Shown piece by piece: positions 40,912 through 48,970 of a stretch of 64,000 nucleotides of DNA (position 1 is its first letter; the number at the start of each line of letters is the position of its first letter). This DNA is from Actinopolymorpha rutila. GTDB lineage: Bacteria > Actinomycetota > Actinomycetes > Propionibacteriales > Actinopolymorphaceae. The stretch lies in NCBI RefSeq assembly GCF_013407855.1, contig NZ_JACBZH010000001.1:5146001-5210000 (forward strand). The letters run 5' to 3'. The translations under genes and the position numbers were made by a program. The notes beneath the pieces are model-generated. The model was not told the DNA's origin. It saw only the letters and a list, made by a program, of their open reading frames with translations, and did not search any database.

Positions 40912-41712
40912 ATGCACATCGATCTCAGTGGACGTGTCGCCGTGGTGACCGGTGCCGGGCGCGGGATCGGCCGCGCGCTGGTGCGCCGACTGGCCGCCGA
41001 AGGGGTCACCACCGTGGCGCTGGACGTCCACCCCGACGAGTTGGACTCCCTGGGGGCCGAGCTCAGGTCCGAGAGTGCCGTGCCCGCCAGTCAGTTCGTC
41101 TGCGACGTCACCGACCTGGCCCGCATCCAGGAGGTCGTGGAGGAGACCGTACGCCGGCACGGTCGCATCGACATTCTGGTCAACAACGCCGGCATCGTCG
41201 CGGGCGGACCCGTCGACGTGCTGTCGGAGGAGAGCTGGCGGCGCTGCCAGGACGTCAACCTCACCGGAACGTTTCTGATGTGCAAGGCCGTCGTCCCGGT
41301 GATGAAGGAACAGCGTTCCGGGCGCATCATCAACGTCTCGTCGTTCGCCGCGATCGTTCCCACCGCCGGCGGTTCGGCCTACGCCTCGGCGAAGGCGGCG
41401 GTCGCGCACTTCACCCGGGCACTCGCCGGTGAGCTCGGCCCGTGGAACATCACCGCGAACGCCTACGCCCCCGGCATGGTGCCCACGCAGATGAACCACT
41501 TCGCCGAACGCTCACCGGACGAACAGGACAGGCTGCTGGACCTGCTCACGATCCGCCGCTGGGGTACGCCGGACGACATCGCCAACCTGGTCTGCTTCCT
41601 CGCCTCCGATCAGGCCGGCTACGTGACCGGAACGCTGGTCGACGTCAGTGGCGGCAAGCTCGCCACCCAGATGCCCCGCGCCGCCTACGACCGGGCGGCC
41701 CGCACGACCTGA
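40912..41712 (+). CDS. SDR-family oxidoreductase
   Basis: The 266-residue SDR has VVTGAGRGIGRALV near residue 10, NNAGIVAGG near 90, INVSSFAA near 138 and YASAKAAVAHFTRALAGEL near 156, followed by a normal VDVSGGK end and a 15-residue tail. It oxidises or reduces an unknown hydroxyl compound with NAD(P). It stands alone in its 97-bp gap and converges on the alpha/beta hydrolase with 12 bp between stops. It is not obviously linked to the AlkB gene. Confidence 0.92.
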   Translation: MHIDLSGRVAVVTGAGRGIGRALVRRLAAEGVTTVALDVHPDELDSLGAELRSESAVPASQFVCDVTDLARIQEVVEETVRRHGRIDILVNNAGIVAGGPVDVLSEESWRRCQDVNLTGTFLMCKAVVPVMKEQRSGRIINVSSFAAIVPTAGGSAYASAKAAVAHFTRALAGELGPWNITANAYAPGMVPTQMNHFAERSPDEQDRLLDLLTIRRWGTPDDIANLVCFLASDQAGYVTGTLVDVSGGKLATQMPRAAYDRAARTT

Positions 41713-41724
41713 GCGGCGTCTCGC

Positions 41725-42687
41725 TCAGGCCTTCAGGTGGTGCCGCAGCATCGTCGCCGCCTGGGTCACCGCGGCCCGGGCGGCACCGGTGTCGCGGAGC
41801 GCGTCCAGCAGCACGAAGTCGTGGATCGTTCCGGCGTACCGCACTGCCGTCGTGGGCACGCCGGCCTGGCGCAGCCTGACCGCGAACGCCTCTCCCTCGT
41901 CGCGGAGCACGTCCGCCTCCGCGGTGATCACCAGCGCCGGTGGCAGGTCGCGCAGGTCGTCGAGGTCCGCGCGCAGCGGGCACACGGTGGGCAGCGCCCG
42001 CTCGTCCTCGTCGGTGGTGTACTGGTCCCAGGCCCATCGCATCGCGTCCCTGCGCAGGAAGTAGCCCTCGGCGAACTCCTCGTAGGAGCCGGTGTCGAAC
42101 GCCGCGTCGGTCACGGGGTAGAACTCCACCTGCGCGGCAAACCGGACGTCGCCGCGCTGTTTCGCCAACAGGGTAAGGGCGATCGCGAGGTTGCCGCCCA
42201 CCGAGTCACCGGCCACCGCGATGTGGGAGGAGTCCAGTCCCTGCAGGGCACCCTGCGCGCAGACCCACTGCGCCGCCGCGTAGCACTGCTCCAGCGCGAC
42301 CGGGTAGCGCGCCTCCGGTGATCTGTCGTACTCCGGGAACACCACCGCGGCGTGTGCCTGGGTGGCGAGCTCGCGCACCAGCCGGTCGTGGGTGTGCGCG
42401 TTGCCGAACACCCAGGCGGCGCCGTGCACGTAGACGACGGCCGGCAGCAGGCCCCGTGCCCGCGGCGGGCGTACGACCCGCACCCGGACCGACCCCGTCG
42501 GGCCGCCCGGGACGGTCACCCACTGCTCGTCGACCTCGGGCTTTTCCACCTCGCCGGACTGGACCTCGTCCACCGCTGCCCGGCCCTGCTCGGGCGGCAG
42601 CTCGTAGAGGTAGGGCGGTGCGTCGGTCGCCTCGGCGAACGCCTGCGCGGCCGGGTCGAGCGCGATACCTCGCGGGTTCGCCGTCAT
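41725..42687 (-). CDS. Alpha/beta hydrolase (HSL-family esterase)
   Basis: The 320-residue esterase has the oxyanion motif VYVHGAAWVFG (HGAAW instead of HGGG, about residue 89), nucleophile VAGDSVGGNLAIAL (about 164), the acid DVLRDEGEAF (about 263) and the His in GTIHDFVLL (about 290). It hydrolyses short acyl esters. AGGAGCAGCCC precedes the ATG. It follows the ABC permease genes by 114 bp filled with a 14-bp repeat array and may be the last gene of that operon. Confidence 0.9.
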   Translation of the reverse strand: MTANPRGIALDPAAQAFAEATDAPPYLYELPPEQGRAAVDEVQSGEVEKPEVDEQWVTVPGGPTGSVRVRVVRPPRARGLLPAVVYVHGAAWVFGNAHTHDRLVRELATQAHAAVVFPEYDRSPEARYPVALEQCYAAAQWVCAQGALQGLDSSHIAVAGDSVGGNLAIALTLLAKQRGDVRFAAQVEFYPVTDAAFDTGSYEEFAEGYFLRRDAMRWAWDQYTTDEDERALPTVCPLRADLDDLRDLPPALVITAEADVLRDEGEAFAVRLRQAGVPTTAVRYAGTIHDFVLLDALRDTGAARAAVTQAATMLRHHLKA

Positions 42688-42706
42688 GGGCTGCTCCTGA
42701 GACCAG

Positions 42707-42785
42707 AACGTACGACTCGGAACGTACGATCACAAACGTACGACGAGAACGCACCACTGCGAACCTGAACCGGAACTCCGGCCCG
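42707..42785. repeat. 14-bp tandem repeat array (AACGTACGA units)
   Basis: AACGTACGA occurs at 42707, 42721 and 42735, exactly 14 bp apart, followed by decaying copies beginning AACG or AACC at about 42748, 42762 and 42774. The core ACGT-ACGA is partly palindromic. The array fills the gap between the permease stop and the esterase start and could hold several copies of one regulator, or be slippage. Confidence 0.75.
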
Positions 42786-42801
42786 AGATTCTGCCCGCGG
42801 C

Positions 42802-43710
42802 CTACTTCAGGGCACCCCGCGTCAGCCCGGCCACGAACTGTTTCTGGAAGAAGATGAACACCAGGATCACCGGCAGGGACGCCAGCAACGCACCGGACAG
42901 CAACATTCCGTAGCGGAAGTCGTACGGTCCGATGAGTGAGGAGATCCCGAGGTTCATGACGAACATCTTCGGGTCGGTGGTGATGATGAGCGGCCAGAAG
43001 TAGTCGTTCCACAGTCCGAGGAACGTCAGGATGCCGAGCACGGCCAGCCCGGGCCGCACCAGCGGCACGACGACCCGCCACCAGATGCCGAACTCGGTGG
43101 CGCCGTCCACCCTCGCCGCGTCGAGCAGCTCGTTGGGGATCGAGAGGGTGTACTGCCGCATCAGGATGATCCCGAACGCCGTCACCGCCCGCGGGATGAT
43201 CAGGCCCTGGTAGGTGTTGAACCAGTCCAGCGTCCGCATGATCTGGAACTGCGGGACCAGCAGCACCTGGCTGGGCAGCAGGATGGTGGCCAGCATCAGG
43301 AACAGCAGCGGGGTCTTGAACCTGAAGTCGTGCTTGGCGAACGCGAACCCCGCGAGCGAGGCGAGCATCACCGCGAGGAACGTGCCCACCACCGCCACGA
43401 TCGCGGTGTTGAGCATCCACCGGGCCACCGGGAAGCCCTGGAACAACTGCGCCATGTTGGTGAACGTCCACGTCCGCGGCCACAGGGTGAGCGGGACGCC
43501 GAAGATCTCCGCGTTGCTCTTGAACGCGCTGAAGGCCATGTAGAGGTAGGGCAGCACCTCGACCAGGACGCCGATGAGCAACAGGACGTTGATGACGACG
43601 AACGACACGAGCGGCCAGCGCCGCCTCGTCCCTACCGTGGCCGCGGTGTCGGCCTGCGTGCGCGCGGATGCCTTGGTAATGGCCTTGTGAATGACTGCCA
43701 CTTGCTTCAC
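42802..43710 (-). CDS. ABC sugar transporter permease (MalG type), second operon
   Basis: The 302-residue membrane protein has six transmembrane helices, the EAA loop NELLDAARVDGATEFGIWWR (about 194-213) and the MalG-type end FVAGLTRGALK. The GTG at 43710 lies one base after the stop of the preceding permease gene, with a GAGTGAG element just upstream. It belongs to the second sugar operon. Confidence 0.92.
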   Translation of the reverse strand: MKQVAVIHKAITKASARTQADTAATVGTRRRWPLVSFVVINVLLLIGVLVEVLPYLYMAFSAFKSNAEIFGVPLTLWPRTWTFTNMAQLFQGFPVARWMLNTAIVAVVGTFLAVMLASLAGFAFAKHDFRFKTPLLFLMLATILLPSQVLLVPQFQIMRTLDWFNTYQGLIIPRAVTAFGIILMRQYTLSIPNELLDAARVDGATEFGIWWRVVVPLVRPGLAVLGILTFLGLWNDYFWPLIITTDPKMFVMNLGISSLIGPYDFRYGMLLSGALLASLPVILVFIFFQKQFVAGLTRGALK

Positions 43711-43711
43711 C

Positions 43712-44650
43712 TCACTCGCCGGGCGCGGACCTACCGCGGAAGACCTTGATGTTGACCAACGACACGATCAGCAGGAAGAACGTCATCACGTAGGCGATCG
43801 CGCTCGCGTAGCCGACGTTGAAGAACTGGAAGCCCTGGTTGTAGATGTAGAGCGTCACCGTGAGCGAGGCGTCGGAGGGCCCGCCGTTGGTGAGCAGGAA
43901 CGGCAGGGCGAACAGGTTGTACGACCCGATGATCGCCTGCAGGACCACGAACAACGCGATCGGCCGCAGCAGCGGCATGGTGATGTGGCGGAACGCCTGC
44001 CAGCTGCTGGCCCCGTCGATCGCGGCCGCCTCGTAGAAGTCCTCGTCGATGCCGTTGAGGCCGGCCATCCAGTACAGCGCGTTGATGCCCGTCCACGTCC
44101 ACACGCCGATCAGCACGATCGCGAACATCACCAGCTTCGGGTCGGTCAGCCAGGCGAACGGCCCGATGCCGAACCAGCCGAGTGCCGCGTTGAGCAGGCC
44201 GAACTGCTCGTCCAGGATGCGGGCGGCGATGACGGTGATGACCACTTCCGACGTCAGCACGGGGAAGAAGAAGGCCGTTCGGTAGAACGTCTTCCAGCGC
44301 ACCGACCTGGAGTTGATCGCCAGCGCGATCAGCAGGGACAGTCCGCCGATCAGGACGACGCTGCCGAGCGCGTAGATCGTGGTGTTGCGCAGCGCCATCA
44401 GGAACCGCGGGTCCGACATCAGGTGGATGTAGTTGCCCAGGCCCACGAACGTCCGGTTCTCGAACCCGAAGCCCTTGGTGAAGCTCAGGAGGAACGAGTA
44501 GATGATCGGATACAGGCCGAACACCAGGAACAGCAGGAAGAACGGCGCGATGAACAGGTAGGGCGACACCTTCCGCTGGCGTTGCCACCACCACGTCCGG
44601 GCCGGCTCCAGCGGCGCGGTCAGACGCGCGCCCAACGTCGACGTCGCCAT
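43712..44650 (-). CDS. ABC sugar transporter permease (MalF type), second operon
   Basis: The 312-residue membrane protein has six transmembrane helices and the EAA loop DFYEAAAIDGASSWQAFRH (about 212-230). AGGAGAGG lies upstream of the ATG; the sequence between it and the binding-protein stop is a degenerate 12-bp repeat array. It works with the downstream permease. No ATPase gene is in the operon. Confidence 0.92.
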   Translation of the reverse strand: MATSTLGARLTAPLEPARTWWWQRQRKVSPYLFIAPFFLLFLVFGLYPIIYSFLLSFTKGFGFENRTFVGLGNYIHLMSDPRFLMALRNTTIYALGSVVLIGGLSLLIALAINSRSVRWKTFYRTAFFFPVLTSEVVITVIAARILDEQFGLLNAALGWFGIGPFAWLTDPKLVMFAIVLIGVWTWTGINALYWMAGLNGIDEDFYEAAAIDGASSWQAFRHITMPLLRPIALFVVLQAIIGSYNLFALPFLLTNGGPSDASLTVTLYIYNQGFQFFNVGYASAIAYVMTFFLLIVSLVNIKVFRGRSAPGE

Positions 44651-44745
44651 CAGGCAACCTCTCCTTCTCTCACGACCCCCACGGCAACGGCCTCCACGAC
44701 GGCTCCCAGAACAGTCCCCACGACGGCCCTCACGACGGCCCTCAC
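44650..44745 (-). repeat. Degenerate 12-bp tandem array starting at a stop codon
   Basis: On the minus strand GTGAGGGCCGTC occurs twice exactly (44745-44734, 44733-44722), and the first copy contains the TGA of the binding-protein gene. Four or five diverged copies of 9-15 bp (GTGGGGACTGTTC, TGGGAGCCGTC, GTGGAGGCCGTTGCC and GTGGGGGTC) continue to the Shine-Dalgarno site of the permease gene. Confidence 0.75.
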
Positions 44746-46061
44746 GCGGTCACGAAGTTGATGGTGTCGATCGACTCCCGCTGCGCATTGGTCAGCGCCG
44801 ACCGCGGGGCCATGTGCAGGTTCTGCATCGGCGGGGTGAGGCCAACCCGCACGAACGTGCTGGTCGTCTCCGGCCAGTACGGCGACATGTAGGCAGTCGG
44901 GATCTCCGGCGACACCTCGTGGATCAGGGCACCCACCCGCTGGTTGTCGAAGAACGGGAGCGGCTCGGACAGCCGCTTGTCGGCGAACGCGGGCTTGTAG
45001 GTCGGCCACACCTGGCGGATGCCGAAGTCGGTGAGCAGCGCCTGGGAGTTGGTGTGCTCCCACAGCACGAAGTCACGGGCCTCCTCGGCGTACTTGCCGG
45101 TCTTCAGCACCGTCACTCCGGTGCCGCCCCAGGTCGCGGTGCGCGGGCCGCCGGCCTCCCATCGCGGGAACGGCATCAGGTGCCACTTGCCCTTGGTCTG
45201 CGGGATGTTCTGCTGGACGAACCCGCTGAACTGCCAGGAGGGACCGAGCAGGGACGCGATCTTGCCCTGCTCCAGCGCGACGTTGTACGACTGGCCCGCC
45301 GGGCGCAGGGTCGACCAGCCCTCCCTCATCGCGTTCTGCATCCACGCCAGCGTGCGCACACCCTCGGGGCTGTCCAGTGCCGGCCGGCCGTTCGGGCGGA
45401 AGAAGCCGCCTCGTTGCTGCAGCGTCTGCATCCACCACTGGCTCCAGTCGAGGTACGCCTGGTCGATCAGGTAGCTGCCGGTGTCGCGATGGAACCGCTT
45501 CGCCTCCTCGACGAAGTGCTCCCAGGTGGTGACGTTGGTGTCGACCTTCGCCTTCTTCCACACGTCCCAGCGATAGCTGAGCAGGCAGGCGTTGAGCTCG
45601 TTGCCGATGCCGTACGTGTGGCCCCGCCAGGACCAGGGGTCGGTCGCGGACGGATGGTAGAGGTTGTCCCATTCACCCATCTGTTTGAGCTTTGCAGCCA
45701 GATCGACGAAGAGAACGCTCCCTTTGATGAAACGGGGGAACTGACTGATTTCTACGTCGGCCATGTCGGGGCCGCCCGAACCCGCCTGGGCGGTGATGAG
45801 CAACTGGTCGTGCATCTGCGTGAACGGCAGAATGAGCCAGTTGATCTCGAAGTCCGGGTTCTTCTCCTTCTTGTACCGCTCGAACGCTTTCTTCTGCCAC
45901 GCGATACGCGTATCGGTGAATGCCCAGAAATTAAGCGTCTTCTTCGCCCCGCGATTGACGTTAGGCGCCTGCCCGCAACTGCCCAGCACCGACCCACCAG
46001 CGACCGCGGCTCCTGCCGCTACAGCACCTTTGAGCAGTGCCCTTCTGGTCACAGACGCCAT
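44742..46061 (-). CDS. ABC transporter sugar-binding lipoprotein, second operon
   Basis: The 439-residue protein has a Tat-type lipoprotein signal (VTRRALLKGAVAAG, lipobox LGSC near residue 27) and the family 1 binding-protein fold (TLNFWAFTDTRIAWQKKAF near 43; KWHLMPFPRWEAGGPRT near 295; TWGGTGVTVL near 313). It binds a carbohydrate outside the membrane. ATG 46061 is preferred over GTG 46067 by distance from AAAGG. The LacI-type site TGAGCGCTCA lies 220 bp upstream. Local GC near its N-terminus is lower than elsewhere. Confidence 0.92.
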   Translation of the reverse strand: MASVTRRALLKGAVAAGAAVAGGSVLGSCGQAPNVNRGAKKTLNFWAFTDTRIAWQKKAFERYKKEKNPDFEINWLILPFTQMHDQLLITAQAGSGGPDMADVEISQFPRFIKGSVLFVDLAAKLKQMGEWDNLYHPSATDPWSWRGHTYGIGNELNACLLSYRWDVWKKAKVDTNVTTWEHFVEEAKRFHRDTGSYLIDQAYLDWSQWWMQTLQQRGGFFRPNGRPALDSPEGVRTLAWMQNAMREGWSTLRPAGQSYNVALEQGKIASLLGPSWQFSGFVQQNIPQTKGKWHLMPFPRWEAGGPRTATWGGTGVTVLKTGKYAEEARDFVLWEHTNSQALLTDFGIRQVWPTYKPAFADKRLSEPLPFFDNQRVGALIHEVSPEIPTAYMSPYWPETTSTFVRVGLTPPMQNLHMAPRSALTNAQRESIDTINFVTA

Positions 46062-46280
46062 CTTCACCAGCCTTTCGAAAGCATCGGACGCACCGACTTC
46101 CGCAATATCGGGCAGTTCGTTTTTCTACTGATGGAAATACGGTTGACGCGACACACACGAATCCGCCGTCGGAGGCGTTGAGCGTACGACGTGACGCATT
46201 GCACGGCTACCCGGGTGGCCAGCTTCGGACAGCATTGGATTCAGGTACTGACGCGGATTAGGAACTGAACTTTCAAGTGC

Positions 46281-46290
46281 TGAGCGCTCA
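46281..46290. promoter_or_regulatory. LacI-family operator core
   Basis: TGAGCGCTCA is a perfect 10-bp palindrome. The GAGCGCTC core is that of actinomycete LacI-family sugar repressors (CebR binds TGGGAGCGCTCCCA) and of the ideal lac operator. It lies between the divergent operons and could control both. Confidence 0.65.
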
Positions 46291-46422
46291 ACAAAGTGGG
46301 TTGCCCTTTTTACGTCGAAAGGCATCGACGCAACATCGACCCAACTGACCGCAAAACTCGCCGGCGCGGCCGACCCCGGGCATGCGGCGCCGGGGCCGTG
46401 GACGGGTCACCGGCGCCTGCAC

Positions 46423-46428
46423 TAGCGT
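46423..46428 (+). promoter_or_regulatory. -10 box of the hydrolase operon
   Basis: TAGCGT ends 8 nt before the ATG at 46437, and TGGACG (46399-46404) lies 18 bp upstream as a fair -35. The first gene would be nearly leaderless. Confidence 0.5.
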
Positions 46429-46436
46429 CCCAGAAC

Positions 46437-47510
46437 ATGCCGCACGGACCAGGCAAGCCTGGCAACACCAGCCCGTACGAGATGTTCCGGACACTCGCCG
46501 ACCACAACCGACCGAAACACGGCTACCGGCCGGACGAGGACGTCGCCGCCTGGCGGGCACGGGCTCTGCCGGACGTGCTGGCCACGCTCGGCCACTCGCC
46601 CGCCGCGGCGTCCCAGCCGCGGGCCGACCTGGTGGCGGAGTGGCAGGACGGCCCGGTGCTCACCCAGCGCTGGCTGCTGTCGGTGAGCGAACACCTCGAG
46701 GCCTACGCGTACGTCAACCGGCCCGCCGACCTGGCGCCGGGTGAACGACGTCCGGCGCTGCTGTGCTGGCACGGCCACTCCGCGGGTGGCAAGGAGGTGA
46801 TCATGGGCAACGCCTCCTCCCCCGAGTACCGCGACGCCGACCTGGACACGCACACCTCCTACGGCCGCCGGATGGCCGAGGACGGGTTCGTCACCTTCGG
46901 GGTCGACTGGATGGGGTACGGCGACCAGGACGACCGCCGCAAGCCGCACCACCACGACGTGGCCGGCAACCGGGACTGGTGCAACCTCTACTACCTGCAG
47001 GCGACGATGCTCGACATGACGCCGCTCGGCATCAACCTCGCCCATGGACGGAGCCTGGTCGACCACGTGGTCACCCTGCCGTTCGTGGACGCGGACCGGC
47101 TGGGTGTGATGGGGCTGTCCGGCGGCGGCACGATGACGCTGTGGAGCGCGCTCACCGACGATCGGCTTCGCGCGGCCGAGATCATCTGCTACAGCGACCT
47201 GTTCGCCGTCTTCGGGTTCCGCGACCTCAACTACTGCGGCTCCCAGATCGCCCCCGGGCTGTTCACCCTGGTCGACCTCCCGGACCTGCAAGGGCTGCTT
47301 GCGCCGCGTCCACTGCTGGTTGACATCGGTGCGTACGACGAGTGTTTCCGGCTGGAGTCGGCGATGGCCTGCCACGAGCGGGTACGCGAGATCTACCGTG
47401 CGGCCGACGCGGCGGACCTCCTCGAGCTCGACCTGTTCCCGGGCGGGCACGGCTGGGGCGGCAACCGGTCCGTGGCGTTCTTCTCCCGTCACCTAGAGGT
47501 CGGCCGATGA
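46437..47510 (+). CDS. Alpha/beta hydrolase (acetyl-esterase-like), operon head
   Basis: The 357-residue enzyme has an oxyanion segment LLCWHGHSAGGKEVIMG (about 108-124), nucleophile VMGLSGGGTMTLW (about 224) and a likely catalytic His in FPGGHGWGGN (about 343). The long N-terminal region (YEMFRTLADHNRPKHGYRPDEDVAAW) and Cys-rich stretch near 255-270 resemble carbohydrate esterase-like hydrolases of unknown specificity. The stop overlaps the next ATG (ATGA). Deacetylation or lactone opening of an imported sugar is a fair guess. Confidence 0.88.
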   Translation: MPHGPGKPGNTSPYEMFRTLADHNRPKHGYRPDEDVAAWRARALPDVLATLGHSPAAASQPRADLVAEWQDGPVLTQRWLLSVSEHLEAYAYVNRPADLAPGERRPALLCWHGHSAGGKEVIMGNASSPEYRDADLDTHTSYGRRMAEDGFVTFGVDWMGYGDQDDRRKPHHHDVAGNRDWCNLYYLQATMLDMTPLGINLAHGRSLVDHVVTLPFVDADRLGVMGLSGGGTMTLWSALTDDRLRAAEIICYSDLFAVFGFRDLNYCGSQIAPGLFTLVDLPDLQGLLAPRPLLVDIGAYDECFRLESAMACHERVREIYRAADAADLLELDLFPGGHGWGGNRSVAFFSRHLEVGR

Positions 47511-48970
47511 GCGGCAGGCCGACGGGTCGCCGTACCCGATATGCCCTGTGCGGCCTGTCCAACCGCGGGCTGTCGCTGTTCGCGCTGCCCCTGCTCGGCC
47601 TGGACGCCACGGGCACGCGGCGGGCCGAGCCGTCGGAGCTGTCCGGCCTGTCCGATCTGTCCGACCTGTCGAAGCACGGTGAGTTGGTCGCGATTCTCGA
47701 CGTGGACGCCGACCGCGTACGCGCGTTCGGCGACCTGACTTCCACCGCCGTCCCCTACTACGCTCCGGCCGACTTCGACCGGATGGTGGACGAGACCGAT
47801 CCGGACGTCGTGCTGGTCACCTCCCCCGACGCCACCCACGCCGTCTACGCGATCGCCGCGCTGCGCCGGGACCGCGACGTCATCACCGAGAAGCCGATGG
47901 CGGCCAGCTGCGCGCAGGTTCGGGAGATGCTCGCCGCCGAACACGCCGGCCGCGGGTCGATCAGGGTGGCGCACAACCTCCGTTACACCGAACGCAACCG
48001 GCAGCTGAAACGGTTGCTGCTCGACGGCGCCGTGGGCAGGGTGACCAGCGTCGAGCTGACCTGGAGCGTGGACACCCACCACGGCTCGAGCTACTTCCAC
48101 CGGTGGAACCGCGAACGCCGGATCTCCGGCGGGCTGTCGATCCACAAGGCCTGCCACCACTTCGACATGGTCAACTGGCTCGTCGGCGACGTGCCGCAGC
48201 AGGTGTTCGCCTACGGCGCGCTCAACTACTACGGGCCGAACAGCCCGCACCGCCCGGAGGCCGTCGGCACCGCCGACGCCGACGACAACACCGACCCGCG
48301 CCGGGGTTGCCCGTACCACCAGCGCTGGCTGGCCGACGGCGACGTGCCGGAGGACGACCACCTGAAGCCGCGCACCGGCCTGGGCGGTCTGCCGTACACC
48401 GTGCAGTACCCACCCGGTCGGCAGAACTGGATCTACGACGAGGCCATCGACATCGAGGACACCTACTCCGCGGTCGTGCGCTACCGCTCCGGTGCGAGCC
48501 TGAGCTACTCGGTGCTGTTCTCCGGCGCGTGGGAGGGGTACCGACTGGCGATCAACGGTACGCACGGACGACTGGAGGCGTGCAGCGTCGACTTCCGTGA
48601 CGGGAAGGGCGAGACGCCGGAGTCCGGGCAGATCGTGCACTACCCGATGTTCGAGCCGGTACAACACCACGACATCGCCGGTGGCGAGGGAGGGCACGGC
48701 GGCGCGGACCCGCTGATCCGGCGGGATCTCCTGCTCGGCCCGTCGAAGGAGTCGCTGGACCTGCGAATCCCGGCCGACAGCCGCGAGGGTGCGCTGGCGG
48801 TGGCGATGGGCGAGGCGGTCTGGCGTTCGGTGGCCGACAACCGTCCGTACCTGATCGACGAACTGCTCGACGACCCGCTTGAACGGAACAACCGCACGAA
48901 CGTGGCCGAGACGACGGGGAGGTACGGCGATGGTGAGCGACATGGCAGCAGCGCGGCAGGTGGTGGGTGA
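47507..48970 (+). CDS. Gfo/Idh/MocA-family oxidoreductase
   Basis: The 487-residue dehydrogenase has a Rossmann fold (YALCGLSNRGL near 12, weak GxGxxG), VTSPDATHAVYAIAALRRDRDVITEKPMA near 103-131 with the diagnostic EKP, and a C-terminal substrate domain with HKACHHFDMVNWL near 205-220. It is longer than typical (about 350) owing to inserts near 250-300. An LSGLSDLSDLS insert at residues 45-56 comes from four 9-bp repeats. It oxidises a sugar hydroxyl with NAD(P). It is coupled to the hydrolase (4-nt overlap) and overlaps the PhyH gene by 41 bp. Confidence 0.9.
   Translation: MSGRPTGRRTRYALCGLSNRGLSLFALPLLGLDATGTRRAEPSELSGLSDLSDLSKHGELVAILDVDADRVRAFGDLTSTAVPYYAPADFDRMVDETDPDVVLVTSPDATHAVYAIAALRRDRDVITEKPMAASCAQVREMLAAEHAGRGSIRVAHNLRYTERNRQLKRLLLDGAVGRVTSVELTWSVDTHHGSSYFHRWNRERRISGGLSIHKACHHFDMVNWLVGDVPQQVFAYGALNYYGPNSPHRPEAVGTADADDNTDPRRGCPYHQRWLADGDVPEDDHLKPRTGLGGLPYTVQYPPGRQNWIYDEAIDIEDTYSAVVRYRSGASLSYSVLFSGAWEGYRLAINGTHGRLEACSVDFRDGKGETPESGQIVHYPMFEPVQHHDIAGGEGGHGGADPLIRRDLLLGPSKESLDLRIPADSREGALAVAMGEAVWRSVADNRPYLIDELLDDPLERNNRTNVAETTGRYGDGERHGSSAAGGG
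47639..47674 (+). repeat. In-gene 9-bp repeat array (four units)
   Basis: CTGTCCGGC, CTGTCCGAT, CTGTCCGAC and CTGTCGAAG encode LSG-LSD-LSD-LSK before the first beta strand pair of the oxidoreductase. The array keeps the frame. Confidence 0.8.

Larger units (their letters stand above)
46062..46436. other. 375-bp divergent intergenic region between two catabolic operons
   Basis: This lower-GC gap separates the ABC operon (minus) from the hydrolase operon (plus). It holds the palindrome TGAGCGCTCA (46281-46290), a weaker GCGT/ACGC dyad near 46180-46195 and a leaderless -10 box (46423-46428). I see no coding frame with gene-like codon use here and no clear -35/-10 pair for the minus-strand operon. 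Confidence 0.7.

Noticed and set aside
42707-42785. CRISPR-like array
   Set aside because: Units are 9 bp with 14-bp period; there are no spacers of fixed length and no cas genes.
44650-45063. 137-codon minus-strand frame reading through the 12-bp array
   Set aside because: It is a shifted frame of the binding-protein end plus repeats; it has no start context and overlaps the real gene.
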